A program made the position numbers and the translations under genes. From Qipengyuania vulgaris (lineage in GTDB: Bacteria > Pseudomonadota > Alphaproteobacteria > Sphingomonadales > Sphingomonadaceae), in NCBI GenBank assembly GCA_000756795.1, contig CCSI01000001.1, positions 868,001 through 932,000 on the forward strand: a DNA stretch of 64,000 nt, read 5' to 3'. This document shows, in pieces, positions 8,887 to 17,564 of the stretch (the stretch's first letter is position 1; each line of letters begins with the position of its first letter). A model generated the notes under the pieces. That model was not told the DNA's origin, made no database searches, and saw nothing but the letters and a program-made list of their open reading frames with translations.

Positions 8887-10197
8887 GTGACATCGCATCG
8901 CTTTTCTCCCCGTGGCCCGCTGACCGGACGCATTCGCGTGCCCGGCGACAAGTCCATCAGCCACCGTTCGCTGATGTTCGGCGCGCTGGCAGTAGGGCGC
9001 AGCCGGATTACCGGCCTGCTCGAGGGCGAGGACGTGCTCGCCACCGCCGCCGCCCTGCGCGCGATGGGTGCGGTGATCGAGAAGGACGGCGAGGACTGGG
9101 TGGTCGATGGCGTGGGTGTCGGCACGCTGCTGCAGCCTGAGCAGGCACTCGACATGGGCAATTCGGGCACCTCGACGCGGCTCCTGATGGGTCTAGTTGC
9201 GAGCCATGGCATTACCGCGACCTTTACCGGCGATGCGAGCCTGTCGAAGCGGCCGATGGGCCGCGTCATCGACCCGCTTTCGACCATGGGAGCAAGTTTC
9301 ACCGCCTCCCCCGGCGGAACGCTGCCGCTTGTGATGGAGGGTATGCAGCCCGCGGCCCCAATCAGCTATCGCCTCCCCGTCGCCAGCGCGCAGGTGAAGA
9401 GCGCGGTGCTGCTGGCAGGCCTCAACACGCCGGGGACCACGACCGTCATCGAGCCGGTCCCGACCCGCGACCATACGGAGCGCATGCTCCGCGGCTTCGG
9501 CGTCGATATCGAGGTCGAGGAAAAGGACGGCGAGCGCATTATCAAGGTGGCCGGCCCATGCGACCTCACCCCTTGCGACATTACCGTGCCGGGCGACCCG
9601 TCCTCGGCTGCCTTCTTTGCGGTTGCTGCCAGCATCGTGCCCGGCAGTAACCTCACCATCGAGAACGTCGGCCTCAACCCTACCCGCAACGGCATCTTCC
9701 GCGTGCTCGAACAGATGGGAGCGAGCATCCACTACCTCGACGAGCGCGAAGTGGGCGGCGAGCCGGTGGCAGACCTGCGCGTCCGCCATGCCCCGCTCAG
9801 AGGCATCGAAGTCGACCCCGAAATCGCGCCGAGCATGATTGACGAATTCCCCGCCCTCTTCGTCGCTGCCGCGATGGCCGAGGGTACGACTGTCACCAGC
9901 GGCCTCGAGGAATTGCGCGTCAAGGAAAGCGACCGCCTCTCGGCCATGGCTGCAGCCTTGCAACTTGCCGGAGCGAAGCTAGATGAGCGCGGCGACGGCC
10001 TCGTCATCCAAGGCAGCGGCGGCACGCCCCTGCCCGGCGGCGGTCCCGTCACCACCCATCTCGACCACCGCATCGCCATGAGCATGGCAGTGGCAGGTCT
10101 CGCCAGCGAGGGCGGTGTCGAAATCGACAGCACCGAACCCATCGCAACCAGTTTCCCGAATTTCACAGCCTTGCTCGCCGAGGCCGGAGCCCAGTAA
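8887..10197 (+). CDS. aroA: 3-phosphoshikimate 1-carboxyvinyltransferase (EPSP synthase), class II
   Basis: AroA joins phosphoenolpyruvate to shikimate-3-phosphate in the sixth step of the shikimate pathway. The sequence closely follows class II enzymes such as Agrobacterium CP4, with GDASLSKRPMGRV, ASAQVKSAVLLAGLNTPG, TRDHTERML and LRVKESDRL. The PEP-binding loop reads GNSGTSTR. I chose the GTG start (VTSHRFSPRGPLTG) because the family begins there. A longer TTG-started frame adds 18 residues without homology. The class II loop normally carries Ala where this protein has Gly. Three genes follow in the same direction with overlaps or very short gaps. Confidence 0.95.
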   Translation: MTSHRFSPRGPLTGRIRVPGDKSISHRSLMFGALAVGRSRITGLLEGEDVLATAAALRAMGAVIEKDGEDWVVDGVGVGTLLQPEQALDMGNSGTSTRLLMGLVASHGITATFTGDASLSKRPMGRVIDPLSTMGASFTASPGGTLPLVMEGMQPAAPISYRLPVASAQVKSAVLLAGLNTPGTTTVIEPVPTRDHTERMLRGFGVDIEVEEKDGERIIKVAGPCDLTPCDITVPGDPSSAAFFAVAASIVPGSNLTIENVGLNPTRNGIFRVLEQMGASIHYLDEREVGGEPVADLRVRHAPLRGIEVDPEIAPSMIDEFPALFVAAAMAEGTTVTSGLEELRVKESDRLSAMAAALQLAGAKLDERGDGLVIQGSGGTPLPGGGPVTTHLDHRIAMSMAVAGLASEGGVEIDSTEPIATSFPNFTALLAEAGAQ

Positions 10198-10467
10198 ATG
10201 CCAGGTATTTCCTCCTTCGCCGCCGACATCATCGGCTTTGTCGGCAGCTTTTGCATTGTCGCCGCATTCGCCTATTCAAACATGGCTAAACAGCTGAACC
10301 TGCTGCTGTTCAATACCGTGAATTTCATCGGTGCGGCGCTGCTGACCGTATCGCTCACGGTCAATTTCAACCTGCCGACAATGGTGCTTGAAATCGTCTG
10401 GATGGGCATCGCGCTGTTCGGCATTGCCAAGGCGCTTAAGGAACGGCGGATAGCAAAACCCGCATGA
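10198..10467 (+). CDS. Small membrane protein (CBU_0592-like)
   Basis: The 89-residue protein has three predicted transmembrane segments, at about residues 8-27, 34-54 and 60-78, with a basic C-terminus (KALKERRIAKPA). It resembles the small CBU_0592-type membrane proteins found next to various housekeeping genes. Its function is unknown. The ATG begins on the base after the aroA stop, and its own stop overlaps the next start (ATGA), so it is translated as part of the aroA operon. Confidence 0.8.
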   Translation: MPGISSFAADIIGFVGSFCIVAAFAYSNMAKQLNLLLFNTVNFIGAALLTVSLTVNFNLPTMVLEIVWMGIALFGIAKALKERRIAKPA

Positions 10468-10829
10468 AGACCGGGCTGGTCAGCTTCTGGCGCAGGTTCA
10501 ACGACGAGAACCTGCTTTTCCGCTTCCATGGCCGTGCCACCCGGCGCGAGTTCCTGTTGTTCTTCCTGATTGCCATTGCTTCACTTTTGTCGACGATAAT
10601 GGTTGGCGACGATGGCTTCTCGCTGTTCGTGGCATTGCTTTGCTTCGGCATTTTCTTCGCGGCAGCTGCCCGAAGGTTGCACGACGCGGGCAGCAGCGGG
10701 TGGACGTCGCTTATCGTCTTTGTCCCTTATGCCGGCATTGGCTTTTTGGCTGTCATCATGCTCAAGGGTGGAGTCGAAGGATCAAATGAATTCGGCCCAA
10801 ACCCGCGCGCCAAGCCGCAATATTACTGA
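10464..10829 (+). CDS. DUF805 family inner-membrane protein
   Basis: The 121-residue protein has the DUF805 hallmarks: an N-terminal FRFHGRATRREF, a membrane hairpin, AARRLHDAGSSGW, and the C-terminal GSNEFGPNP. DUF805 proteins such as E. coli YhaH/YhaI are small inner-membrane proteins of unknown function. It overlaps the preceding gene by 4 bp and is 13 bp before cmk. Confidence 0.9.
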   Translation: MKTGLVSFWRRFNDENLLFRFHGRATRREFLLFFLIAIASLLSTIMVGDDGFSLFVALLCFGIFFAAAARRLHDAGSSGWTSLIVFVPYAGIGFLAVIMLKGGVEGSNEFGPNPRAKPQYY

Positions 10830-10842
10830 GGTGAGCACCTGC

Positions 10843-11466
10843 ATGATCATAGCCGTCGACGGACCGACCGCCTCGGGCAAGGGCACGATTGCCAAGGCTC
10901 TGGCCGAGCATTACGGCCTGCCCCACCTCGACACGGGCCTGCTCTATCGCGCAGTCGGGCGGCAGGTCTTCCTCGACGGCGGCGACCCGGATGATGGCGG
11001 CGATGCGCTGGCTGCCACGGCCTTCCCCGACAGCCTGCTGGACGACCAGCATCTTCGCAACGAGGAAACCGGCGGGCTAGCGAGCCGCGTATCGGTCCAC
11101 CCGGCTGTGCGGCAAGCGCTATACGAACGCCAGCGCAGCTTCGCCACACAAGACGGCGGTGCAGTTCTCGACGGTCGCGATATCGGCACGGTCATCGCGC
11201 CCGAGGCCGAGGCCAAACTGTTCGTCACCGCCAGCGTCGAGGCGCGCGCCCAGCGCCGCTTCCTCGAGATGCGCGAACGCGGCGTGCAGGTTACGCTCCT
11301 GGAAATCGAGGACGACTTGCGCCGCCGCGACGAACGCGACCGCAACCGCGATGTCGCACCCCTCGTGCCCGCAGCGGACGCCATGGTCATCGACACCAGC
11401 ACACTGGGCAAGGAAGAGGCGATTGCTGCGGCAATCGAGGCGGTCGAGCAGGCACTTTCGGCCTAG
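10843..11466 (+). CDS. cmk: Cytidylate kinase
   Basis: Cmk phosphorylates CMP and dCMP to the diphosphates, feeding nucleotide pools. The 207-residue protein starts MIIAVDGPTASGKGT, which contains the P-loop. It continues with the substrate-binding YGLPHLDTGLLYRAVG and LDGRDIGTVIAPEA, and the lid motif RRDERDRNRDVAPL. An upstream in-frame extension overlaps the DUF805 gene and lacks homology, so the ATG here is preferred. aroA-cmk-rpsA is a common bacterial order, and rpsA follows. Confidence 0.96.
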   Translation: MIIAVDGPTASGKGTIAKALAEHYGLPHLDTGLLYRAVGRQVFLDGGDPDDGGDALAATAFPDSLLDDQHLRNEETGGLASRVSVHPAVRQALYERQRSFATQDGGAVLDGRDIGTVIAPEAEAKLFVTASVEARAQRRFLEMRERGVQVTLLEIEDDLRRRDERDRNRDVAPLVPAADAMVIDTSTLGKEEAIAAAIEAVEQALSA

Positions 11467-11678
11467 CAATTTCCTTGCTTTTCGGCGCGTTTCGGCCTAG
11501 GCGCGCGCCCGTTCACCAAATCTATCGGATTCGATGAACCTTCGCGGCGGCATCCGGCCTCGCGGAGAACTCGGCCCTCTTGCCCCGTACGGCCCGCGCA
11601 ATGGTGTGCAGGCAGACGGAGAAAGACCCCGGTAAAACCGGTGGCCGGTAGCAAAAATTAGTTAGGACTACACAACTC
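11467..11678 (+). promoter_or_regulatory. Gene-free leader of rpsA
   Basis: This 212-bp interval separates cmk from rpsA and probably holds the rpsA promoter and 5' leader. A short CCGGTAAAACCGG hairpin lies about 45 bp before the start codon, followed by AT-rich sequence (GCAAAAATTAGTTAGG). S1 mRNAs are often autoregulated through leader structure. No match to the enterobacterial rpsA leader was seen, so this is suggestive only. Confidence 0.35.
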
Positions 11679-13382
11679 ATGGCAACCTCAGCCAATCCGA
11701 CCCGCGACGATTTCGCGGCAATGCTCGACGAGCAGCTCGGCGGCGCAGACGAAGGCGGTTTCGAAGGCCGCGTCGTCAAAGGCACCGTCACCTCCATCGA
11801 AAACGGCATGGCCCACATCGACGTCGGCCTGAAGAGCGAAGGCCGCGTCGACCTCAAGGAATTCATGCGCGGCGAAGACGAGCACGGCCTCGAAGTCGGC
11901 TCGGAAGTCGAAGTTTTCGTCGACCGTATCGAGAACGCAGACGGCGAAGCCATGCTGTCGCGCGACCGTGCACGCCGCGAAGCTGCATGGGACAAGCTTG
12001 AAAGCGAATTCGGCGAAGGCAAGCGCGTCGAAGGCCGCATCTTCGGCCGCGTCAAGGGCGGCTTCACCGTCGACCTCGACGGCGCCGTGGCCTTCCTCCC
12101 CGGTTCGCAGGTCGACATCCGCCCCGTGCGCGACGTTACCCCGCTGATGGACATGGCCCAGCCCTTCCAGATCCTCAAGATGGACCGCCGCCGCGGTAAC
12201 ATCGTCGTCTCGCGCCGTGCGGTCCTCGAAGAGACCCGTGCAGAACAGCGCAGCGAACTCATCGACAAGCTGGCCGAAGGTCAGGTCATCGACGGCGTGG
12301 TCAAGAACATCACCGACTACGGCGCCTTCGTCGACCTCGGCGGTATCGACGGCCTGCTGCATGTCACCGACATGAGCTACAAGCGCGTCAACCACCCCAG
12401 CGAAATGATCGAAATCGGCCAGACTGTGACCGTCCAGATCATCCGCATCAACGAAGACACCCAGCGCATCAGCCTCGGCATGAAGCAGCTGGAATCGGAT
12501 CCGTGGGATGGTGTCGCAGCCAAGTACCCGGTCGGCATGAAGATGACGGGCACCGTCACCAACATCACCGAATACGGCGCATTCGTCGAAATCGAGCCGG
12601 GCATCGAAGGCCTGGTCCACGTTTCGGAAATGAGCTGGACCAAGAAGAACGTCCACCCGGGCAAGATTGTCTCGACCTCGCAGGAAGTCGAAGTCATGGT
12701 CCTCGAAGTGGACAGCGAAAAGCGCCGCATTTCGCTCGGCCTCAAGCAGGCCCAGCGCAATCCGTGGGAAGAATTCGCCGAAGCGCACCCCGTTGGCGCC
12801 AAGGTCACCGGCGAAGTCAAGAACGCCACCGAATTCGGTCTCTTCATCGGCCTTCCGGGCGACGTCGACGGCATGGTCCACATGTCGGACATCGCATGGG
12901 GCATCTCGGGTGAAGACGCCCTCGCCCTGCACCGCAAGGGTGAGGAAGTCGAAGCCGTCGTTCTCGATGTCGACATCGACAAGGAACGCATCAGCCTCGG
13001 CATGAAGCAGCTCGAAAAGGGTGCTCCGACCGAAGCCGGCGCACAGAGCGACCTGCGCAAGAACCAGGTCGTCACCGTCACCGTCCTCGAAGTCCGCGAT
13101 GGCGGCCTCGAAGTCCAGGTCGGCGAAGATGGCGCAACCGGCTTCATCAAGCGTTCGGACCTCGGCCGTGACCGTGACGAACAGCGTTCGGATCGCTTCC
13201 AGCCCGGCGCCAAGGTCGATGCCATGGTCACCGGTTTCGACCGTTCGAAGAAGCCCACCTTCTCGATCAAGGCACGTCAGATTGCCGAAGAGAAGGAAGC
13301 GGTTGCTCAGTTCGGTTCGTCGGACTCGGGTGCATCGCTTGGCGACATCCTCGGCGAAGCGCTGAAGAAGAAGGAAGACTAA
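11679..13382 (+). CDS. rpsA: 30S ribosomal protein S1
   Basis: S1 binds mRNA and helps load it onto the 30S subunit. The 567-residue protein contains six S1/OB RNA-binding repeats, seen in repeated GAFVDLGGIDGLLHVTDMS-type and RISLGLKQ/RISLGMKQ motifs, each about 85 residues. The length fits a full-size proteobacterial S1. It ends in an acidic-basic tail (GEALKKKED). A hairpin terminator follows 30 bp after the stop. Confidence 0.97.
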   Translation: MATSANPTRDDFAAMLDEQLGGADEGGFEGRVVKGTVTSIENGMAHIDVGLKSEGRVDLKEFMRGEDEHGLEVGSEVEVFVDRIENADGEAMLSRDRARREAAWDKLESEFGEGKRVEGRIFGRVKGGFTVDLDGAVAFLPGSQVDIRPVRDVTPLMDMAQPFQILKMDRRRGNIVVSRRAVLEETRAEQRSELIDKLAEGQVIDGVVKNITDYGAFVDLGGIDGLLHVTDMSYKRVNHPSEMIEIGQTVTVQIIRINEDTQRISLGMKQLESDPWDGVAAKYPVGMKMTGTVTNITEYGAFVEIEPGIEGLVHVSEMSWTKKNVHPGKIVSTSQEVEVMVLEVDSEKRRISLGLKQAQRNPWEEFAEAHPVGAKVTGEVKNATEFGLFIGLPGDVDGMVHMSDIAWGISGEDALALHRKGEEVEAVVLDVDIDKERISLGMKQLEKGAPTEAGAQSDLRKNQVVTVTVLEVRDGGLEVQVGEDGATGFIKRSDLGRDRDEQRSDRFQPGAKVDAMVTGFDRSKKPTFSIKARQIAEEKEAVAQFGSSDSGASLGDILGEALKKKED

Positions 13383-13413
13383 GCTCTTCCACCCTTCTCA
13401 AGGGTAATCAGGA

Positions 13414-13447
13414 AGGCCCGCTTGCCAGACCGGCAGGCGGGCCTTTC
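13414..13447 (+). terminator. Rho-independent terminator after rpsA
   Basis: AAGGCCCGCTTGCC pairs with GGCAGGCGGGCCTT with one mismatch around a loop AGACC, followed by TCCTATTT. It sits 31 bp after the rpsA stop. Confidence 0.75.
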
Positions 13448-13514
13448 CTATTTGGGCTGACAGGATTAACCTCGGCGTCCTCAAATAGCGAAGCGGTAGG
13501 ACAGACAAGAATCC

Positions 13515-14270
13515 ATGCTCGAAATTTACCAGTTCCCCTGCCTGTCCGACAATTACGGCTTCCTCCTCCACGATCCCGACAGCGGAGAGACGGCTGCCAT
13601 CGACACACCCGATGGCGCGGAATATTTGCGACAGGCGGATGCCAAGGGCTGGACGATTACACAGATCTGGAACACGCATTGGCATCCCGACCATGCGGGC
13701 GGAAACAAGGCGATTGTCGAGGCCACGGGTGCGAAAGTCGTCGCGCCGCAGGAAGTCGAAAAGCTGAGCGCGATCGATCGCGTGATCGGCAATGGCGACC
13801 GCGTTGCACTTGGTGACTGGCAGGCGCGCGTGATCGACGTCTCGGGCCACACCAATGGTCACATTGCCTATCACATCCCCGAGGCCGACACCGCCTTCGT
13901 GGGCGACAGCGTCTTCGCTCTCGGTTGCGGCCGCATGTTTGAGGGCGAACCCGAGCAGTTCTGGCATAGTCTCGAGCGAATCCGGCAGCTGCCCGACAAC
14001 ACGCTGCTCTACTGCGCGCATGAATACACTGAAGCGAACGCTAAATTCGCGCTTCACGCCGATCCCGACAATGCCGAGCTGCGCCTCTATGCTGGCCGGG
14101 TGGAGGAGAAGCGCGCCAAGGGCGAACCCACGGTGCCCACCCTGCTCTCGCGTGAACTCGCCACCAATCCCTTCCTTCGCGCCGACGATGCGGACATGCG
14201 CGACCGCTGGGGCGGTGCGACACCGGCTGAAACCTTCGCCACCCTGCGCGCGGCCAAGGACAATTTCTAA
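13515..14270 (+). CDS. gloB: Hydroxyacylglutathione hydrolase (glyoxalase II)
   Basis: GloB hydrolyses S-D-lactoylglutathione to D-lactate and glutathione, completing methylglyoxal detoxification. The 251-residue metallo-beta-lactamase-fold protein has the metal site THWHPDHAGG, VSGHTNGHIAY and FVGDSVFALGCGRMFEG, plus the C-terminal HAGH domain with CAHEYTEANAKFA. The start MLEIYQFPCLSDNYG is the typical one. It begins just past the rpsA terminator and lies 3 bp before the oxidoreductase gene. Confidence 0.95.
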   Translation: MLEIYQFPCLSDNYGFLLHDPDSGETAAIDTPDGAEYLRQADAKGWTITQIWNTHWHPDHAGGNKAIVEATGAKVVAPQEVEKLSAIDRVIGNGDRVALGDWQARVIDVSGHTNGHIAYHIPEADTAFVGDSVFALGCGRMFEGEPEQFWHSLERIRQLPDNTLLYCAHEYTEANAKFALHADPDNAELRLYAGRVEEKRAKGEPTVPTLLSRELATNPFLRADDADMRDRWGGATPAETFATLRAAKDNF

Positions 14271-14273
14271 CCC

Positions 14274-15248
14274 GTGAAGGCCCTTCGCGTATCAGAGCTG
14301 TCGGGCGACCTTTCCGGAGTATCGCTAGCCGACATCGACGTTCCTTGCCTTGGTGCAGGCGAAGTGTTGGTCAAGGTTCGGGCTGCATCGTTGAACTATC
14401 CCGACCTGCTGATGACGCAGGGTAAGTACCAGTTCAAATCGGAGCTGCCATTTACCTCCGGCCTCGAACTGGCGGGCGAGATCGTCGACGCCAGTCCGGG
14501 TAGCCTATTCGCAGTCGGAGACCGCGTGATGGGCGGCGCGAAGACGGGAGCGTTTGCAGAATTCGCTTCCCTACCCTCTACCGCACTCCGGGCCATTCCA
14601 CAGCGGCTCGACTTCGCGCAGGCCGCTGCCATGGGAGCGGCCTATCACACCGCCTATGTGGCGCTGGTCCAACTTGGACGGTTGGACGCTGGACAGACGG
14701 TGCTCGTGCACGGTGCGAGCGGCGGCGTGGGACTGGCAGCTTGTGACTTGGCCAAGGCTCTTGGCGCGCGCGTTATCGCCGCGACGCATCGCGAGGAAAA
14801 GCTGGAAGCGTTGCGCACCATCGCGAAGCCGCATGCGGCTATCCTCAACACCGGACGCTTTCGCGAGGAGATCGCGAAGCTGACGGATGACAGGCTCTGC
14901 GACCTCGTCTTCGATCCGGTGGGTGGCGATGTTTTCGACGAGAGCACGCGCTGCGTCACTTTCGGGGGCAAGCTGCTGGTGGTCGGCTTCGTCGCCGGCC
15001 GCATCCCCGAAATCGCGGTCAACATCCCGCTCATCAAGGGTTTCTCGGTTGTCGGCGTGCGTGCTGGCGAATACGCGCGGCGCTTCCCGGAGCGCGGCAA
15101 GCGGGTCGCGGACGCCATCGACACGTTGGCCAGCGAAGGCCGCATCCACCCGCACATCGACCGCATCCTGCCACTGGATAACTGGCGCGATGGCTTCGAA
15201 GCCATGCAGCGCGGCGATATAGTCGGGAAAGTGGTTCTGGTCCCGTAA
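14274..15248 (+). CDS. NADPH:quinone oxidoreductase family zinc-type alcohol dehydrogenase
   Basis: This medium-chain dehydrogenase/reductase of the quinone oxidoreductase type has 324 residues. It shows a GroES-like N-domain (VRAASLNYPDLLMTQGKY, GLELAGEIV) and a Rossmann domain with VHGASGGVGLAACDLAKALGA. Structural zinc cysteines are absent, as usual for the quinone reductase branch. The start is GTG, directly after gloB, so the two genes are probably co-transcribed. The substrate is not readable from sequence. Confidence 0.88.
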   Translation: MKALRVSELSGDLSGVSLADIDVPCLGAGEVLVKVRAASLNYPDLLMTQGKYQFKSELPFTSGLELAGEIVDASPGSLFAVGDRVMGGAKTGAFAEFASLPSTALRAIPQRLDFAQAAAMGAAYHTAYVALVQLGRLDAGQTVLVHGASGGVGLAACDLAKALGARVIAATHREEKLEALRTIAKPHAAILNTGRFREEIAKLTDDRLCDLVFDPVGGDVFDESTRCVTFGGKLLVVGFVAGRIPEIAVNIPLIKGFSVVGVRAGEYARRFPERGKRVADAIDTLASEGRIHPHIDRILPLDNWRDGFEAMQRGDIVGKVVLVP

Positions 15249-15252
15249 AACG

Positions 15253-15280
15253 AAAAAGGGCGGCCAATAAGGCCGCCCCC
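15253..15280 (-). terminator. Terminator of the ATP synthase F0 operon
   Basis: On the minus strand, GGGCGGCC pairs with GGCCGCCC around TTATT and runs into TTTTTCGTTTT. It lies 22 bp after the atpF stop, between convergent genes. Its 3' part closely resembles the rplS and rpsD terminators. Confidence 0.85.
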
Positions 15281-15301
15281 ATCGTTCCGTCCAAAGGAAA
15301 A

Positions 15302-15886
15302 TCAGATGCCAGCGATGACCTTGTCGGCCAGCGCCTTGTCCGCTTCGGCGTCGTGCTTTTCGGCAATCAGCTTGCGGCTTGCGCCAGTGGCAGCAGAAAC
15401 AGCGCGGTTGCGCACGTCCTGAACTGCTTCACGCTCGGCAGCGGCAATCTTGTCTTCGGCCATGCGCTTGCGGCGCTCGACCATGGCCTTGCTGTCGGCT
15501 TCCGCCTTCTCGAGGATGGCGTCGGCTTCGGTCTGTGCGTTGACGAGCATCGCTTCGGCGTCCTTTTCGGCGCCTGCAATCTTGTCGGCATATTCCTTGC
15601 GCAGGACTTCGGCCTCGGCGCGGAGCTGCTTTGCTTCTTCCAGCTGCTGCTTGATAGCGGCGATCTGGTTATCAAGGCCGCCAGCAATGGTCTTGTGAAC
15701 CTTCGCGCCAAAAAACGCGATGAGCAGCAGGACCAGCATCGAGACCGAAACGATCTGGTAGGGTTCGAGCCCCCAAAGCGACGGTTCGACGAGCTTGGCA
15801 GCGCCGATGTCGACGACCGCCTCGGTCTGCGCCGCGTCGGTCGCGATGACTTCAGGCAGATCGGAAGTGTTGGCGGGATTAGCCAT
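15302..15886 (-). CDS. atpF: ATP synthase F0 subunit b
   Basis: This is one of the two peripheral-stalk subunits joining F0 to F1. The 194-residue protein has an N-terminal extension rich in acidic residues, one membrane segment (residues about 46-66) and then a long heptad-rich helix (LEEAKQLRAEAEVLRKEYAD). It is the last gene of the F0 set. Its start overlaps the b' stop by 8 bp. Assignment as b rather than b' follows gene order and the more typical b' sequence of the upstream gene. Confidence 0.92.
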   Translation of the reverse strand: MANPANTSDLPEVIATDAAQTEAVVDIGAAKLVEPSLWGLEPYQIVSVSMLVLLLIAFFGAKVHKTIAGGLDNQIAAIKQQLEEAKQLRAEAEVLRKEYADKIAGAEKDAEAMLVNAQTEADAILEKAEADSKAMVERRKRMAEDKIAAAEREAVQDVRNRAVSAATGASRKLIAEKHDAEADKALADKVIAGI

Positions 15887-16373
15887 GAGCCAATTGCTCC
15901 TTCACAGCCTTCGTCGCCGTCGGCTTGGTCACCTTCACCCCGGCAAGGGTCTTGACGATGTCCTGTGCGGCTTCGACAGCAACGCTTTCGACTTCGGTCA
16001 GTGCAGCCGTGCGGGCTTCACCAATGCGGAGTTCCGCATCGGCAAGTTTTTTGTCGATCCGCTTCTGTGCAGCGGCCAGCTTCTTTTCGGACTTGGCTGC
16101 AGCCTCGTCCTTGGCCTTGGAAACGATGGCCTGCGCCGCGGCGCGGTTCTCGTTTTCCTTGACCCGCCACGCCTCTTCCTGCTCGTCGGCCGCGTCGCGC
16201 GCGGACTTGGCAGCGGCGAGGTCGGAAGCAATCTGGCCGTCACGCTGGGCGACAGTGTCCATGACCTTGGGGACCATGAACTTGCCAATGATGAAGAAAG
16301 TCAGGCCGAAGAAGACCAAGAGCCAGAATACCTGACTGGACCATGTATCGGCAAGCTGTGCTATCTGGGGCAT
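15879..16373 (-). CDS. atpF': ATP synthase F0 subunit b'
   Basis: This is the second peripheral-stalk subunit, found in alphaproteobacteria and photosynthetic lineages, forming a b-b' heterodimer. The 164-residue protein begins MPQIAQLADTWSSQVFWLLV, a hallmark b' start, with one membrane helix and then a long charged coiled coil. It follows atpE after an 82-bp gap that contains a perfect hairpin, and overlaps atpF by 8 bp. Confidence 0.93.
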   Translation of the reverse strand: MPQIAQLADTWSSQVFWLLVFFGLTFFIIGKFMVPKVMDTVAQRDGQIASDLAAAKSARDAADEQEEAWRVKENENRAAAQAIVSKAKDEAAAKSEKKLAAAQKRIDKKLADAELRIGEARTAALTEVESVAVEAAQDIVKTLAGVKVTKPTATKAVKEQLAHG

Positions 16374-16408
16374 TGCAGCTCTCGAAAAGCGGAAATCGGA
16401 AAATTAGT

Positions 16409-16437
16409 GCACCGGTCGGACCATGGCCGACCGGTGC
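16409..16437 (-). promoter_or_regulatory. Perfect intercistronic hairpin between atpE and atpF'
   Basis: GCACCGGTCGG and CCGACCGGTGC form an 11-bp perfect stem with a seven-base loop, 19 bp after the atpE stop. No T-run follows, so it is more likely an mRNA-stability or partial attenuation element than a full terminator. The position fits the need for many more c subunits than b/b' subunits. Confidence 0.6.
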
Positions 16438-16455
16438 GCAATCGAAATTCGTCGA

Positions 16456-16683
16456 TTAGGCGACGAAGATCAGGATCATGGCAACGACGAACGCCAGCAG
16501 GCCGAGAAGCTCGGCAGCGGCGAAGCCGATGAACAGGCGGCCCTGCTGGCCGTCTGCTGCGCCCGGGTTGCGCAGGGCGCTTTCGAGGAACGAACCGAAG
16601 ACGTTACCAACGCCGATGGCGGCCATGCCGGCACCGATTGCAGCGAGACCGGCACCAACCAGCTTTGCAGCTTCTACTTCCAT
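16456..16683 (-). CDS. atpE: ATP synthase F0 subunit c
   Basis: This is the proton-carrying ring subunit. The 75-residue hydrophobic hairpin has the GAGMAAIGVGNVFG glycine-rich helix, the polar loop ALRNPGAADGQQGRL, and the second helix FAAAELLGLLAFVVAM with the ion-binding glutamate in AELLG. It is preceded by a good ribosome site and followed by an intercistronic hairpin. Confidence 0.97.
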   Translation of the reverse strand: MEVEAAKLVGAGLAAIGAGMAAIGVGNVFGSFLESALRNPGAADGQQGRLFIGFAAAELLGLLAFVVAMILIFVA

Positions 16684-16722
16684 GACAAACTCCTTTGGGA
16701 AATCAGATATTGAGAGAAAAAC

Positions 16723-17511
16723 TTAGTGAAGGTGCTCTGCATCGTTGATGTAGAGCGAGGTAAGCAGGGCAAAAACATACGCCTGGATGCCTGCCACCAG
16801 GATTTCGAGTGCGCTGATACCGATCATCAGCACGAAGCTCGGAAGGCCGACCAGCGCGCCGAAACCTGCACCCGCATTGGTGCCGTCGATCACGAAGCTG
16901 GAGAGAACCTTGAGCAGCACGTGCCCGGCCATCATCGCGACGAAGAGACGCAGTGCGAGGCTGAACGGACGGACCATGAACGAGATGAACTCGATCGGCG
17001 CAATCACGGGCACCATCGGCAGCGGCGTGCCGTGCGGCACGAAAAGGCTGAAAAAGTGCAAACCATGCTTCCAGAAACCGACGATGAGGACGATCGAGAA
17101 GCTGATGATCGCAAGCACACCGGTCACGGTGAAGTGGCTGGTGAAAGTGAAGGGATGGATGCCGAAAAGGCCCAACGGCAGGAGGCCGATGAGGTTGGCG
17201 ATCAGGATGAACATGAAGAGGCTGAAGACATAGGGGACGTATTTGCGCCCTTCCTTGCCGATATTCGCTTCCAGCATGTTGTCGATGAAGCCCGTAAAGG
17301 TCTCCACCATCATCTGCCAGCGACCGGGCACCAGTTCGCGCTTCATGCCGCCAAGCACGAATACGAAGAGCACCACGGTGGTGATGAGCATCCACATCGC
17401 GGAATTGGTGAAAGCGATGTTGAAGCCGGCGATTTCCCAACCCTGCGTTCCAGCGATCGGTTCGATCGCGAACTGCTTCATCGGATCGACTTTGGCCGTT
17501 TCGACTGCCAC
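16723..17511 (-). CDS. atpB: ATP synthase F0 subunit a
   Basis: This is the stator subunit that forms the proton half-channels. The 262-residue membrane protein has the expected helices and the conserved region MVRPFSLALRLFVAMMAGH containing the essential arginine. A GTG start (VAVETAKVDPMKQF) with AGGGAA upstream is used here, and the next in-frame ATG is 10 codons further in. It lies between atpI and atpE, 39 bp before the latter. Confidence 0.96.
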   Translation of the reverse strand: MAVETAKVDPMKQFAIEPIAGTQGWEIAGFNIAFTNSAMWMLITTVVLFVFVLGGMKRELVPGRWQMMVETFTGFIDNMLEANIGKEGRKYVPYVFSLFMFILIANLIGLLPLGLFGIHPFTFTSHFTVTGVLAIISFSIVLIVGFWKHGLHFFSLFVPHGTPLPMVPVIAPIEFISFMVRPFSLALRLFVAMMAGHVLLKVLSSFVIDGTNAGAGFGALVGLPSFVLMIGISALEILVAGIQAYVFALLTSLYINDAEHLH

Positions 17512-17564
17512 GTCTGAAATTCCCTAAATCCTGTGTCGAAAGCCCCGCAACGCCCCTTTCGGGG

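Noticed and set aside
11688-12932. A 414-residue open frame on the minus strand opposite rpsA
   Set aside because: It lies wholly antisense to a certain S1 gene. It reflects high GC at third positions and biased codons, with no domain or ribosome site.
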